A model generated the notes under the pieces. That model did not search any database. It was not told where the DNA came from and saw only the letters and a program-made list of their open reading frames with translations. A DNA stretch of 35,295 nucleotides, taken from an uncultured Phycisphaera sp. Lineage in GTDB: Bacteria > Planctomycetota > Phycisphaerae > Phycisphaerales > SM1A02. Shown in pieces: positions 27,785 through 35,295 of the stretch. Every line of letters starts with the position of its first letter. Position 1 is the stretch's first letter. Made by a program: the position numbers and the translations under genes. The stretch lies in assembly GCA_937919685.1 (NCBI GenBank), contig CALFOM010000057.1:1-35295 (forward strand). Reading direction: 5' to 3'.

Positions 27785-28948
27785 TCAGTCTGATGATCGG
27801 ACAAGCACGCCCTTGAGGTAGTCGGGCTCGGTGGGGTCAACCCCCAACGCTTGCTCGAGATTCTCGAGATCCGTGTAACGGTGGGTAATCAGGTCCCGTA
27901 CGTCGACCCGGCCGCTCTGGAGGTGGCTGAGACATTCTCGATACAGATTTGATCGTCCGTCGGGATCGATGGAGCCCGAAGCGCCGCTCGAAGTGATCAG
28001 GTGAGCGCCACGCCACTGAAGACGATCAAGGCTTGCACCTGCGCCACGCTCGCGGCCGAAACCGTAGAGCACTGCGGTCGCCTGCTTCCGGATGATCGCC
28101 GCGAAGTCCGCCCAAGCGTGGGGCGATCCGCACGCGTCGATGAGCAGTTCACAACCGTTTCCGTCGGTGAGCTCTCGGATCGCACTCGGAACATCCGTGG
28201 AATCATTGATTTCGATTGGCGTGGCGTCAAAGGATTCTGCCGCCAGCCGGAGTTTTGAAGAACGCGGGTCGGTCACGATGATCGTGCCTTCGAAATCGAG
28301 AATGCTCCGAAGTGCCTTGCCGAAGATCTGTCCCGAGGGCCCCAGACCGCAGATCACGATGTTCTTGATGCGATCGCGGGGATCGTCGGCCGCGATCGAG
28401 AACCGTGCCCCTCCAGCCGCCATCAGCCTCAGATTGTGAAGAACGCAGCCAAGCGGTTCCGCCATGGTCGCGAGGTCCAAGGGGAAATCGTCGTCGATGC
28501 GGATCGCATTGACCGCCGGAATGGCGATGCAGTCGGCGAATCCACCTGGGAGCCCGGTGATGCCGTGTTCTTCGTAGTCGGTGCAGTGATGGGAAAATCC
28601 TGTAGCGCAATACTCACAGAACGCCTCCGGTGGTCGTCCACGAGAGGCGCAGTTGATTCCTTGATCCAGAATCACTCGATCACCGAGTTGCAGATCCCTG
28701 ACGCCGCTCCCGATCTCGACGACTTCGCCGGCCATTTCATGGCCCAGAATCTGCGGCTGGGTAGCGCACGGGATCGGGGTGCCGCCGGCGTCGACGTTCC
28801 AGTTGGCGTGGCCCTCGAACACATGAACATCAGAGCCGCAGATGCCAACCGCATCGAGTCGCACGAGGACATCTTGGGCATGCACCTCGGGATCAGCGAG
28901 CTCGCGGACCTCCAGTCGCTTGGATTCGACCAGCATGGAAGCTTTCAT
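27785..28948 (-). CDS. Zinc-dependent alcohol/polyol dehydrogenase (MDR family)
   Basis: A 387-residue medium-chain dehydrogenase. Catalytic zinc ligands are Cys37 in GICGSD and His70-Glu71 in LGHEMAGEV. A structural zinc site is formed by Cys100, Cys111, Cys114 and Cys122. The Rossmann NAD-binding loop is ICGLGPSGQIFGKAL. The length and layout fit threonine/sorbitol dehydrogenase-like enzymes acting on sugars or sugar acids. It lies 72 bases behind the UxaA-family gene in a three-gene minus-strand operon, so it probably oxidises a hydroxyl of a sugar acid or keto-deoxy acid. The exact substrate is not readable. The stop converges with the GNAT-like gene. Confidence 0.88.
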   Translation of the reverse strand: MKASMLVESKRLEVRELADPEVHAQDVLVRLDAVGICGSDVHVFEGHANWNVDAGGTPIPCATQPQILGHEMAGEVVEIGSGVRDLQLGDRVILDQGINCASRGRPPEAFCEYCATGFSHHCTDYEEHGITGLPGGFADCIAIPAVNAIRIDDDFPLDLATMAEPLGCVLHNLRLMAAGGARFSIAADDPRDRIKNIVICGLGPSGQIFGKALRSILDFEGTIIVTDPRSSKLRLAAESFDATPIEINDSTDVPSAIRELTDGNGCELLIDACGSPHAWADFAAIIRKQATAVLYGFGRERGAGASLDRLQWRGAHLITSSGASGSIDPDGRSNLYRECLSHLQSGRVDVRDLITHRYTDLENLEQALGVDPTEPDYLKGVLVRSSD

Positions 28949-29020
28949 TCCGCGTCCTTTCGAGGTCGGCGGGTACGCCGATCCAGTCGTCTCACCGAAG
29001 GCTGGTCTGCCGAATCGAAT

Positions 29021-30592
29021 CTACAGGGACACGGAGCATTCCGACCAGATCTGGAACTCTCGATGCTTGGTCTTCTCGGCCAGTGCCGGAGTACCGTCCG
29101 CGACGGCAACCACGTGGTCGAAGACCCGTCGACCGCATTCGGGGATGGACTCGTCACCGTCGATCACCGTGCCGGCATTGAGATCGATGTCGTGCTTCAT
29201 TCGATTGAAGGTCTCGGTGTTGCTGGCGAGTTTGATGACCGGGCAGATCGCATTGCCGATCGTGGTGCCCCGGCCGGTGGTGAAAACCACGACGTTGCAC
29301 CCGGACGCCACGATTCCCGGTGTCGCCTCTTGATCATAGCCCGGGCCCTGCATCAACCAGAGGCCGTTTGTGGTCGGAACAGCGGCGTAGTCGCAGCACC
29401 CTTCGACACGCCGGGAGCCGGCCTTGGCGAGTGCGCCGAGACTCTTGATTGCGATGTTGAGTAGTCCGCCCGCCTTGTTTCCAGGGCTGGGATTGTCGTC
29501 AAGTCGGGTGCCGAACACGCTCGCGTGTTCCTTGTACCAATCGACCAGTTCATAGACGGAGCGACCAGTGGCAGCGTCCTTCGCCCGCCAAGCGAACACA
29601 TGTTCCGCACCGCAGAATTCCGGAACTTCGGTGATGATCGCGGTGCCACGACGATCGATCAGGAGATCGGTCGCGACCCCGAGTGCGGGATTCGCACTAA
29701 GCCCGCTGAACCCGTCGCTTCCACCGCACTTGAGGCCGAGGACGATCTCGGAGACCGGACGGTCCGATCGCTCGGCCTGATTCACTTTTGGAAGCATCTT
29801 CTCGATCAGCGAGAGACCCTTGAGCACGGTTGCTTCCGTGCCACCTTCGGATTGGACGCCGATGCGTTCGATCGGTTTGTCCCACGAGAATCCGCCGTGG
29901 TCTCCCAGCCAGCGGTCGACGGCCGACTGATTGGTCTTCTCGCAGCCGAGTTCGAGCATGAGGACCCCGCCGACGTTGGGGTGATCGGCATAGTGCGCGA
30001 GGGTGCGCATCGTGATGTCTAGATTCGATCCGTCGGAGCATCCGCACCCCTTCGAATGAGGAATAGCGACGACGCCGTCGACGTTGGGGAACTTCGCCTT
30101 TGACCAGTGTTGGAATTCGGCGATCATCGAGATCTGACTGGCCTCGTGACTCGAGCACATGGAGGTCGGCAGAACCAGCAGGAAGTTCCGAGTGCCGGTT
30201 CGTCCGTCCGGCCTCAGAAAGCCACGAAAAGTGCCAATCTCTTCGTCGGGTACGTAAGTCGGCGCGGGTGAATGAAGATCGTCGGGAAGGTCTCGTACCA
30301 CCGGGATATCGTTGCTCATCGTCGCTTCGGTGATGGCGGCACCCGGTGCCAGGCCCCGACTGGTCCCGATGGGTTGGGAGTACTGACGCACGAACTCGCC
30401 GTCGGCGATGGAGGTGATCGCGAATCGATGCCCCGGACCGATGTCCTCGGTGATGATCACCAGTTCGCCAGCGATATCGACCGTGATGCCCGCAGTGACG
30501 CCGAACTTGACGACCGCGCAATTGTCCTGCGGATCGACTTGAATCGCGACGCTGGCGAGCGGCATGGCATCTGATGTCGAAGGGGGCGTCAT
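29021..30592 (-). CDS. UxaA-family sugar-acid dehydratase (altronate/galactarate/fuconate type)
   Basis: A 523-residue protein of the altronate/galactarate dehydratase family, which removes water from aldonic or aldaric acids to give 2-keto-3-deoxy acids. An N-terminal SAF domain (about 10-100, ITVDIAGELVIITEDIGPGH) is joined to the large catalytic part starting FRGFLRPDGRTGTRNFLLVL. It has GCGCSDGSNLDI (Cys ligands for an Fe centre), LMLELGCEKTNQ, LGLKCGGSDGFSGL and FTTGRGTTIGNAICPVIKL. Single-chain fusion of SAF and catalytic domains is normal here. Its ATG overlaps the SDR stop (ATGA). Relatives in Campylobacter jejuni are assigned to fuconate dehydration, so the substrate could be a 6-deoxy-sugar acid. 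Confidence 0.9.
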   Translation of the reverse strand: MTPPSTSDAMPLASVAIQVDPQDNCAVVKFGVTAGITVDIAGELVIITEDIGPGHRFAITSIADGEFVRQYSQPIGTSRGLAPGAAITEATMSNDIPVVRDLPDDLHSPAPTYVPDEEIGTFRGFLRPDGRTGTRNFLLVLPTSMCSSHEASQISMIAEFQHWSKAKFPNVDGVVAIPHSKGCGCSDGSNLDITMRTLAHYADHPNVGGVLMLELGCEKTNQSAVDRWLGDHGGFSWDKPIERIGVQSEGGTEATVLKGLSLIEKMLPKVNQAERSDRPVSEIVLGLKCGGSDGFSGLSANPALGVATDLLIDRRGTAIITEVPEFCGAEHVFAWRAKDAATGRSVYELVDWYKEHASVFGTRLDDNPSPGNKAGGLLNIAIKSLGALAKAGSRRVEGCCDYAAVPTTNGLWLMQGPGYDQEATPGIVASGCNVVVFTTGRGTTIGNAICPVIKLASNTETFNRMKHDIDLNAGTVIDGDESIPECGRRVFDHVVAVADGTPALAEKTKHREFQIWSECSVSL

Positions 30593-31569
30593 GAAGTCAC
30601 CTTTTCGGGAAGATCTCGGAGGTCGAGCGCGCCGTCCGAGTGGAGCGCCGCGAATGCCGCGTACGTGGATGCCAGGCCGTCCCGCAACGAGGTCCGGGGC
30701 GGCGGCCCGATCGCGGCCGCCAGCGCGGAGTCATCGAGGGCGCCGGGAATCGGGAGGTGGGGGCCGTCGCAGTCGATCAGACCGCGGCGATCCTTGGGGA
30801 CGATCTCATCGATCATGGCGATCACCGCAGCGACGGTCGAAGTCTCGCCATGTGGATTGAAGACGTGGGCTCCCTCCGGTGCATCGAAGCACCGGACGAG
30901 GATTTCGGCGATGTCCTCAGCGAGTTGAAAATCCGTCGGCCCTTGGAATCCGATGGTGTAGGGGCGTCCGAGGATCGCCGCCTTCAGTGCAGTCGTTGGG
31001 CCGCTGGTCATCCCGAAGTCGCGACCCACGCCGTAGACGGTGAGCGGACGAAGGCCGACGCTGTTCACGCCTTGATCCTGATAATAGATCCGCGCGTTTC
31101 CCTCATTGGCGAGTTTGAAGATGCCGTAGTGGGTGCGGGCATCACCCGCTTCCTGTTCGCCATGCGGCCGGAGTGGTTCGTCGTCCGGTCCGTAGACCGC
31201 GGCGCTTGATGCGTAGACCACACGGCAACCGACGGCTACGGCGGCTTCGAATACGGAAAGGGTGCCCAGCACGTTCACCGTCGCGCCGAGCATCGGGTCC
31301 GTCCGGCAGGTGGGAACCTGCAGCCCGGCGAGGTGGATGACGCCGTCAACGCCGTATGACTCGATCGTCGATCGGACCATCGGCGCGTCGGCGACGTCGG
31401 CATGGATGAACCGGATGCGAGCGAGCGACTCCGGATCGAGCAGAGCTTCCAGGCGATGCCTGTCGGTGCCGTGATCGAGGGCGGTCACGTCATCGCCGTC
31501 TTGAAGGAGTCGTCGGACGACCCAGGCGCCGATACAGCCGTTCGCGCCGGTCACGAGTCTTGTCGCCAT
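30589..31569 (-). CDS. NAD-dependent epimerase/dehydratase, extended SDR
   Basis: A 326-residue extended short-chain dehydrogenase. The NAD-binding glycine motif is VTGANGCIGAWVV (6-18), Asp59 in HADVAD contacts the cofactor, VYASSAAVYG holds the catalytic Ser near 121, and Tyr148-x-x-x-Lys152 (HYGIFKLANE) completes the site. It is closest in look to UDP-sugar epimerases and to uronate or aldose dehydrogenases. As the first gene of the SDR-UxaA-ADH operon, oxidation of the incoming sugar at C1 or an epimerisation is likely. The start is ATG 31569; the divergent ABC operon begins about 160-190 bases away, so regulation is probably shared. Confidence 0.88.
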   Translation of the reverse strand: MATRLVTGANGCIGAWVVRRLLQDGDDVTALDHGTDRHRLEALLDPESLARIRFIHADVADAPMVRSTIESYGVDGVIHLAGLQVPTCRTDPMLGATVNVLGTLSVFEAAVAVGCRVVYASSAAVYGPDDEPLRPHGEQEAGDARTHYGIFKLANEGNARIYYQDQGVNSVGLRPLTVYGVGRDFGMTSGPTTALKAAILGRPYTIGFQGPTDFQLAEDIAEILVRCFDAPEGAHVFNPHGETSTVAAVIAMIDEIVPKDRRGLIDCDGPHLPIPGALDDSALAAAIGPPPRTSLRDGLASTYAAFAALHSDGALDLRDLPEKVTS

Positions 31570-31667
31570 TGGGGTCTTCTACCTTCCGCGAGGATTGGGA
31601 GTGAGCATGGAGGATAGCGGTCAGGAACGGAGGAGTACGCCGAGGGGAGGTTGAAGCCGGGCCTGTA

Positions 31668-31701
31668 TTGCCGGACCGACCATCGAGGTGTACCCTCGAT
31701 G
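31668..31701 (+). promoter_or_regulatory. Candidate promoter overlapped by a perfect operator-like palindrome
   Basis: CATCGAGG (31681-31688) and CCTCGATG (31694-31701) are perfect inverted repeats with five bases between. TTGCCG (31668-31673) and TACCCT (31691-31696), 17 bases apart, could be -35 and -10 boxes; the -10 lies inside the palindrome. It is 29-56 bases upstream of the transporter starts, a place where a LacI- or GntR-like repressor could act. The promoter boxes match the consensus only partly. Confidence 0.45.
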
Positions 31702-31717
31702 CGTTCGAATCGTCAAG

Positions 31718-31750
31718 AAGGAGACGTCCTTGAACGGAAAACAACTGGAG
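31718..31750 (+). promoter_or_regulatory. Two ribosome sites for two in-frame starts of the binding protein
   Basis: AAGGAG (31718-31723) lies six bases before a TTG at 31730, and GGAG (31747-31750) lies six bases before the ATG at 31757. Both starts share one frame, nine codons apart. Confidence 0.45.
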
Positions 31751-31756
31751 ATCGGC

Positions 31757-32779
31757 ATGTTCAATCGCTCCCGTGGTATCAGGATCCTCGCCACCCTCGC
31801 CGCCACGATGACGATTTTTTCGATGGGCTGTGAGCCTCCGGGATCGGTGGCCGCAAAAATCGAGGCGAAGACCGCGGCAGCCAACTCTCGGACCTTTGCG
31901 GTCATCCCGAAGGGAACCAGCCACGAATTCTGGAAGGCGGTTCATGCGGGCGCCGTCAAGGCTGGGAACGAACTCGGCGTCGAGATCATCTGGCAGGGAC
32001 CGGCCAGAGAGGATGATCGGGACGATCAGATCAAGGTCGTCGAGCAGTTCATCACAAAAGGCGTCGACGGCATCGTCATCGCTCCGCTGGATGACACGGC
32101 GTTGATTCGTCCCTTGAAAGAAGCATCCGAGGCGGGCATTCCGGTGGCGATCATCGACTCCGGAGTGAAGTGGGACGGCTCCGTGACGTTCGCGGCCACC
32201 GACAACTTTGAAGGCGGCGTCCGTGCGGCGCGAGAAATGGGCCGGCAACTCGGCGGGAAGGGGCGAGTCGTGGTGATGCGTTACGCGGAGGGATCCGCCA
32301 GCACCACCAAGCGAGAACAGGGCTTCCTCGACACGATCCGTTCGGACTTTCCAGATGTCGTGATGCTCTCCGACAATTCCTATGGAGGCGTGACCCTCGA
32401 GGGATGTGTTTCGACCGCAGAGAATCTCCTCGATCGGTTTCCCGAGATCGACGGCGTCTTCGCGCCCTGTGAACCAGTCACCGTGGCATTCATGAGAACC
32501 CTCGACCAAGCAGGTAGGAAGGCGAGCACCGTGCTTGTCGGCTTCGACGCCAGTGAGTCGTTGGTCGATGGACTTCGGAACGGCAAGGTTGATGCGCTGG
32601 TCGTCCAAAGCCCTTTCGCGATGGGTGAGCAAGGAGTCTCGCTGCTTGTCGATTCGATTGAAGGCCGCGAAGTGGCGAAGCGGTTCGATACCGGCTGCGT
32701 GGTCGTCACTCGTGAGAACATGGAGACGCCCGAAGCGCAGGTCGTTCTGAATCCGCCGATCGACCAGTACCTCAAATGA
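31757..32779 (+). CDS. Sugar ABC transporter substrate-binding lipoprotein
   Basis: A 340-residue periplasmic-binding-protein type I (RbsB-like) protein that captures a sugar outside the membrane. The N-terminus from ATG 31757 has a signal sequence ending in FSMGC, a lipobox-like site, so it is probably a lipoprotein. Core blocks are FAVIPKGTSHEFWKAVHAGA, KGVDGIVIAPLDDTALIRPL, IPVAIIDSGV, ATDNFEGGVRAAREM, and near the end VLVGFDASESLVDGLRNGKV with VVQSPFAMGEQGV. A TTG at 31730 with its own good ribosome site would extend it by nine residues. Gap of four bases to the ATPase gene. The ligand is unknown; context suggests a deoxysugar or sugar acid. Confidence 0.9.
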   Translation: MFNRSRGIRILATLAATMTIFSMGCEPPGSVAAKIEAKTAAANSRTFAVIPKGTSHEFWKAVHAGAVKAGNELGVEIIWQGPAREDDRDDQIKVVEQFITKGVDGIVIAPLDDTALIRPLKEASEAGIPVAIIDSGVKWDGSVTFAATDNFEGGVRAAREMGRQLGGKGRVVVMRYAEGSASTTKREQGFLDTIRSDFPDVVMLSDNSYGGVTLEGCVSTAENLLDRFPEIDGVFAPCEPVTVAFMRTLDQAGRKASTVLVGFDASESLVDGLRNGKVDALVVQSPFAMGEQGVSLLVDSIEGREVAKRFDTGCVVVTRENMETPEAQVVLNPPIDQYLK

Positions 32780-32783
32780 CCGG

Positions 32784-34376
32784 ATGGTCCTTGTCTCCGA
32801 CCGCGGTCCCCGTATGAGAACTGACTTGCCTGACGCCATCCCTTCGCATCCCGCTTCGTTGCTCGCCATGCGGGGGGTCTGCAAACGGTACGGGGGCGTT
32901 GAAGCGTTGCGTGACGTTGATCTCTCGATCGCGCCTGGCGAAGTCCACGCACTGGTCGGGGAGAACGGCGCGGGCAAGAGCACGCTGATGAAAGTCCTCT
33001 CAGGCGTCGAGCGTCCGGACGCTGGAACCATGGAATTCGCGGGCCGGGAATGGAAACCGGCCGGCCCGGTTCAGGCGCGTCGAGCCGGCGTCGCAATGAT
33101 CCATCAGGAACTGGCGCTGGCGCCGCATCTTTCGATCGCCGAGAACATCGCGCTCGGGGTCGAACCGAGGAAGTTCCGGGGCCTAGGACCGCTGGCGCCA
33201 CTCGATCGCCGCCTCATGCATTCGACGGCTTCTCGAGTACTGGCGAGGCTTGGACACGGCGGTCTGGATCCAACTCGCCGAACCGGAGACCTGCCCGCCG
33301 CCACCAGACAACTGGTCGAAATCGGACGCGCAATTGCGAGCCGGGCGACGGTGATGATCATGGACGAGCCGACGAGTTCACTCGGCCGACACGATGCGGA
33401 TCGACTTCTTGAAGTCGTGAAGCGGCTGCGGGATGAGGGGCTCTCGATCGTTTATATCAGCCATTTTCTCGAGGAAATCCGGCGGGTCGCCGATCGGTTC
33501 ACGGTGCTTCGAGACGGAAAAACCGTCGCCACCGCGGCCATCGCGAGCTCGACGGATCAAAGCCTGATCGAGTTGATGACCGGCCGCTCGGTGGGCGCGG
33601 TCTTTCCGAAGCGGAAGCGTCGGATCGGCGACGTGGCGCTCCGGGTCGACGGTCTCAAGGGCCGTCCGATGCCGATTCGAGCATCGCTCGAAGTCAGGTC
33701 AGGCGAGATCGTGGGCCTGGCCGGGCTGGTAGGTGCGGGGCGTACCGAGTTCCTTCGATGTATCGCGGGGCTGGCCCCGATTGCCGCGGGTGCAATCACG
33801 ATCGATGGGCATCGGTTGGCTTCGAACGCATCGATCCGCGCCAGGTTGCGAAGAGGCCTCGGATTCCTGAGCGAGGACCGCAAGGGCGAAGGCCTCGCAC
33901 TGAGAATGTCCATCGCGGAGAACCTCCTCTTGTCCAATTTTCAAACCGTGGCGACACAAGGAGTGCTTTCCGCCGCTCGCATGAAGGCCGCCGCAAACCA
34001 GTGGATCGAACGACTTGCGATTCGATCCGCCGATCCGGGCAGAGCCGCCGGGACCCTTTCTGGTGGCAATCAGCAGAAGATCGCGATCGCGCGACTGCTC
34101 CATCAGGATTCCACGGTGCTCTTGCTCGACGAGCCGACGCGAGGGATTGATATCGGAAGCAAGGTTCAGGTCTACGAACTTCTCGACGGTCTGGCGCGGG
34201 CGGGTCGGGCGGTCATCGTGTCGAGTGGTCACCTTCCCGAACTCCTCGGTCTCTGTGACCGGATTGCGGTGATGCATCGGGGCGTGCTCGGTCCGGCTCG
34301 CGACGTCGCGGAATGCACTGAGGCGTCGTTGATGTCCGAAGCGGTCCTCGGCTCGGACGGGGAGGTGGCGGCGTGA
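32784..34376 (+). CDS. Sugar ABC transporter ATP-binding protein, two ATPase domains
   Basis: A 530-residue RbsA/XylG/MglA-type protein with two nucleotide-binding domains energising sugar import. Domain 1 has Walker A GENGAGKST (59-67), the usual degenerate signature GDLPAATRQLVEIG and Walker B VMIMDEPTSSL. Domain 2 has a degenerate Walker A-like GLVGAGRTEFLR, the classical signature LSGGNQQKIAIARLL and Walker B VLLLDEPTRGID. This asymmetry is normal for the family. The start at 32784 directly follows the lipoprotein stop; ATG 32814 would also be acceptable. Its stop overlaps the permease ATG by one base (TGATG). Confidence 0.92.
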   Translation: MVLVSDRGPRMRTDLPDAIPSHPASLLAMRGVCKRYGGVEALRDVDLSIAPGEVHALVGENGAGKSTLMKVLSGVERPDAGTMEFAGREWKPAGPVQARRAGVAMIHQELALAPHLSIAENIALGVEPRKFRGLGPLAPLDRRLMHSTASRVLARLGHGGLDPTRRTGDLPAATRQLVEIGRAIASRATVMIMDEPTSSLGRHDADRLLEVVKRLRDEGLSIVYISHFLEEIRRVADRFTVLRDGKTVATAAIASSTDQSLIELMTGRSVGAVFPKRKRRIGDVALRVDGLKGRPMPIRASLEVRSGEIVGLAGLVGAGRTEFLRCIAGLAPIAAGAITIDGHRLASNASIRARLRRGLGFLSEDRKGEGLALRMSIAENLLLSNFQTVATQGVLSAARMKAAANQWIERLAIRSADPGRAAGTLSGGNQQKIAIARLLHQDSTVLLLDEPTRGIDIGSKVQVYELLDGLARAGRAVIVSSGHLPELLGLCDRIAVMHRGVLGPARDVAECTEASLMSEAVLGSDGEVAA

Positions 34377-35295
34377 TGACGGAATCAAACTCCACGGTGG
34401 AACAGGCCGATCGAAGCGTCTCAAGAGATTGGCTGCGACGACTGGGCAGGCTTGCAGCACCTTTCATCGGGCTCTTTCTGGTGTTGGGCATCTTCACCGT
34501 GATCGAGCCAGGCTCATTTCCGAGCGTTCGCAACGGGCAGACGATCGCAGTGCAGACCGTGGTGGTCGGGATCGGTGCTCTCGGCATGTGCTTCGTCATC
34601 GTCTGCGGCGGAATCGACCTTTCCATCGGCTCGGTGATCGCTCTGGCGAGCGTTGCGGGCGCGATGACTCTGGATGCCGGATATGGGCCGACCGCGGCAA
34701 TGGCGATGGCGGGAGGTACGGGGGCCGTCTGCGGTCTGATCAATGGCGGATTGGTCACGGCACTGCGCATTCCTCCGTTCATCGTGACACTCGGAATGCT
34801 CGGAATCGCCCGCGGGCTTGCAAAGCTTCTCGCCGGCAACCAGCGGATTGCCCCTCCTCCGGAATCGCTCGGATGGTTAGAGGGCTTCGTCGACAAGACG
34901 CCTGAAATCGCCTGGCTACTGGTGGCGCCGGCGGCATGGTGCCTGCTTGCCATCGCGATTCTGGCGGGCTTTGTCCTTCGTCGAACCGCGTTCGGAGTTC
35001 AGGTCGTCGCCATCGGTTCGAGTGAACCGACAGCAAGGTTGTGTGGGGTGCCGGTCGCGAGGACCAAGATTCTCGTCTACGTTCTGTGTGGACTCAGCGC
35101 CGGGGTTGCTGGCGCTGTCACACTTGGGCGTCTCGGAGTCGGCGATCCGACGACCGCGGTCGGCCTCGAACTCCAGATCATCGCCGCGGTGGTGATTGGC
35201 GGAGCGAGCCTCTCCGGTGGCGAGGGCGGCATACTCGGCACCATGATCGGCGCCTTCATGCTCAGTTGTCTGAGCGCTGGATGCACGCTGGCTGG
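34376..35295 (+). CDS. Sugar ABC transporter permease (RbsC-like), cut by right edge
   Basis: An open frame starting at ATG 34376 in a TGATG overlap with the ATPase gene and running off the window after 306 codons without a stop. It begins MTESNSTVEQADRS, followed by a first membrane helix (APFIGLFLVLGIFTVIEPGS). The family hallmark VCGGIDLSIGSVIALASVAG follows, then RIPPFIVTLGMLGIARGLA, LRRTAFGVQVVAIGS, GVPVARTKILVYVLCGLSAG and AAVVIGGASLSGGEGGILGT. These match the RbsC/XylH permeases that form the channel of ribose-type transporters. Family members are about 320-340 residues, so only the last helix should be missing. It completes a lipoprotein-ATPase-permease import operon. Confidence 0.92.
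   Translation, partial: MTESNSTVEQADRSVSRDWLRRLGRLAAPFIGLFLVLGIFTVIEPGSFPSVRNGQTIAVQTVVVGIGALGMCFVIVCGGIDLSIGSVIALASVAGAMTLDAGYGPTAAMAMAGGTGAVCGLINGGLVTALRIPPFIVTLGMLGIARGLAKLLAGNQRIAPPPESLGWLEGFVDKTPEIAWLLVAPAAWCLLAIAILAGFVLRRTAFGVQVVAIGSSEPTARLCGVPVARTKILVYVLCGLSAGVAGAVTLGRLGVGDPTTAVGLELQIIAAVVIGGASLSGGEGGILGTMIGAFMLSCLSAGCTLA

Noticed and set aside
31490-33031. 513-codon minus-strand frame opposite the ABC binding protein and ATPase
   Set aside because: It crosses the divergent promoter region and two well-supported genes; the sequence is low in recognisable structure.

Overview
The window (about 35.3 kb, high GC, coding-dense on both strands) looks like a chromosomal segment of an uncultured or environmental bacterium. 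I place it, as inference only, in the Planctomycetota, probably near Phycisphaerae. Reasons are the alkaline-phosphatase/TPR/sulfotransferase proteins, zinc-ribbon inserts of CPxCG type, weak Shine-Dalgarno sequences at most starts, and a UxaA/SDR/ABC sugar locus. I saw no rRNA or tRNA gene, CRISPR array, insertion sequence or prophage gene, and no gene-free stretch over 300 bases.

Region 1 (1-7527, all minus strand) is an unusual ebo cluster, the conserved gene set known from cyanobacteria, eustigmatophyte plastids and scattered bacteria. It is linked there to prenylated metabolite synthesis or traffic; in Nostoc punctiforme it is tied to export of a scytonemin precursor. In transcription order it holds eboD (sugar-phosphate cyclase), a small gene at the eboA position, eboB (TatD-like hydrolase), eboE (TIM barrel), eboC (UbiA prenyltransferase), a second UbiA-like gene without the Asp motifs, and eboF (AlkP-superfamily hydrolase). 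A zinc-ribbon ORF with a 9-bp tandem repeat then runs off the left edge. Both UbiA proteins carry an inserted four-cysteine zinc ribbon. Start/stop overlaps (TGATG, ATGA) show tight coupling from the small gene to eboC.

Region 2 (7528-19016) is mostly housekeeping: an HtrA/Do protease with tandem hairpins and a good minus-strand terminator behind it, a SpoU-type RNA methyltransferase, an MgtE Mg2+ transporter, glycine dehydrogenase GcvP, a small membrane protein, a secreted M28 peptidase with PA and PDZ domains, and a fumarylacetoacetate-hydrolase-family enzyme.

Region 3 (19154-23841, plus) is a coupled pair. The first gene fuses an AlkP-type hydrolase, TPR-like repeats and a sulfotransferase. 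The second looks like a catalytically dead AlkP-like plus TPR partner.

Region 4 (23862-35295) looks catabolic. LutABC (L-lactate oxidation, overlapping genes on minus) is followed by a GNAT-like gene with an odd leader. Then come a minus-strand operon of an SDR sugar dehydrogenase/epimerase, a UxaA-family dehydratase and a zinc alcohol dehydrogenase, and a divergent plus-strand sugar ABC transporter (lipoprotein, double ATPase, permease cut by the right edge). With the FAH enzyme, these could make a non-phosphorylated deoxysugar (L-fucose/L-rhamnose type) pathway ending in pyruvate and L-lactate, with LutABC consuming the lactate. That link is inference.
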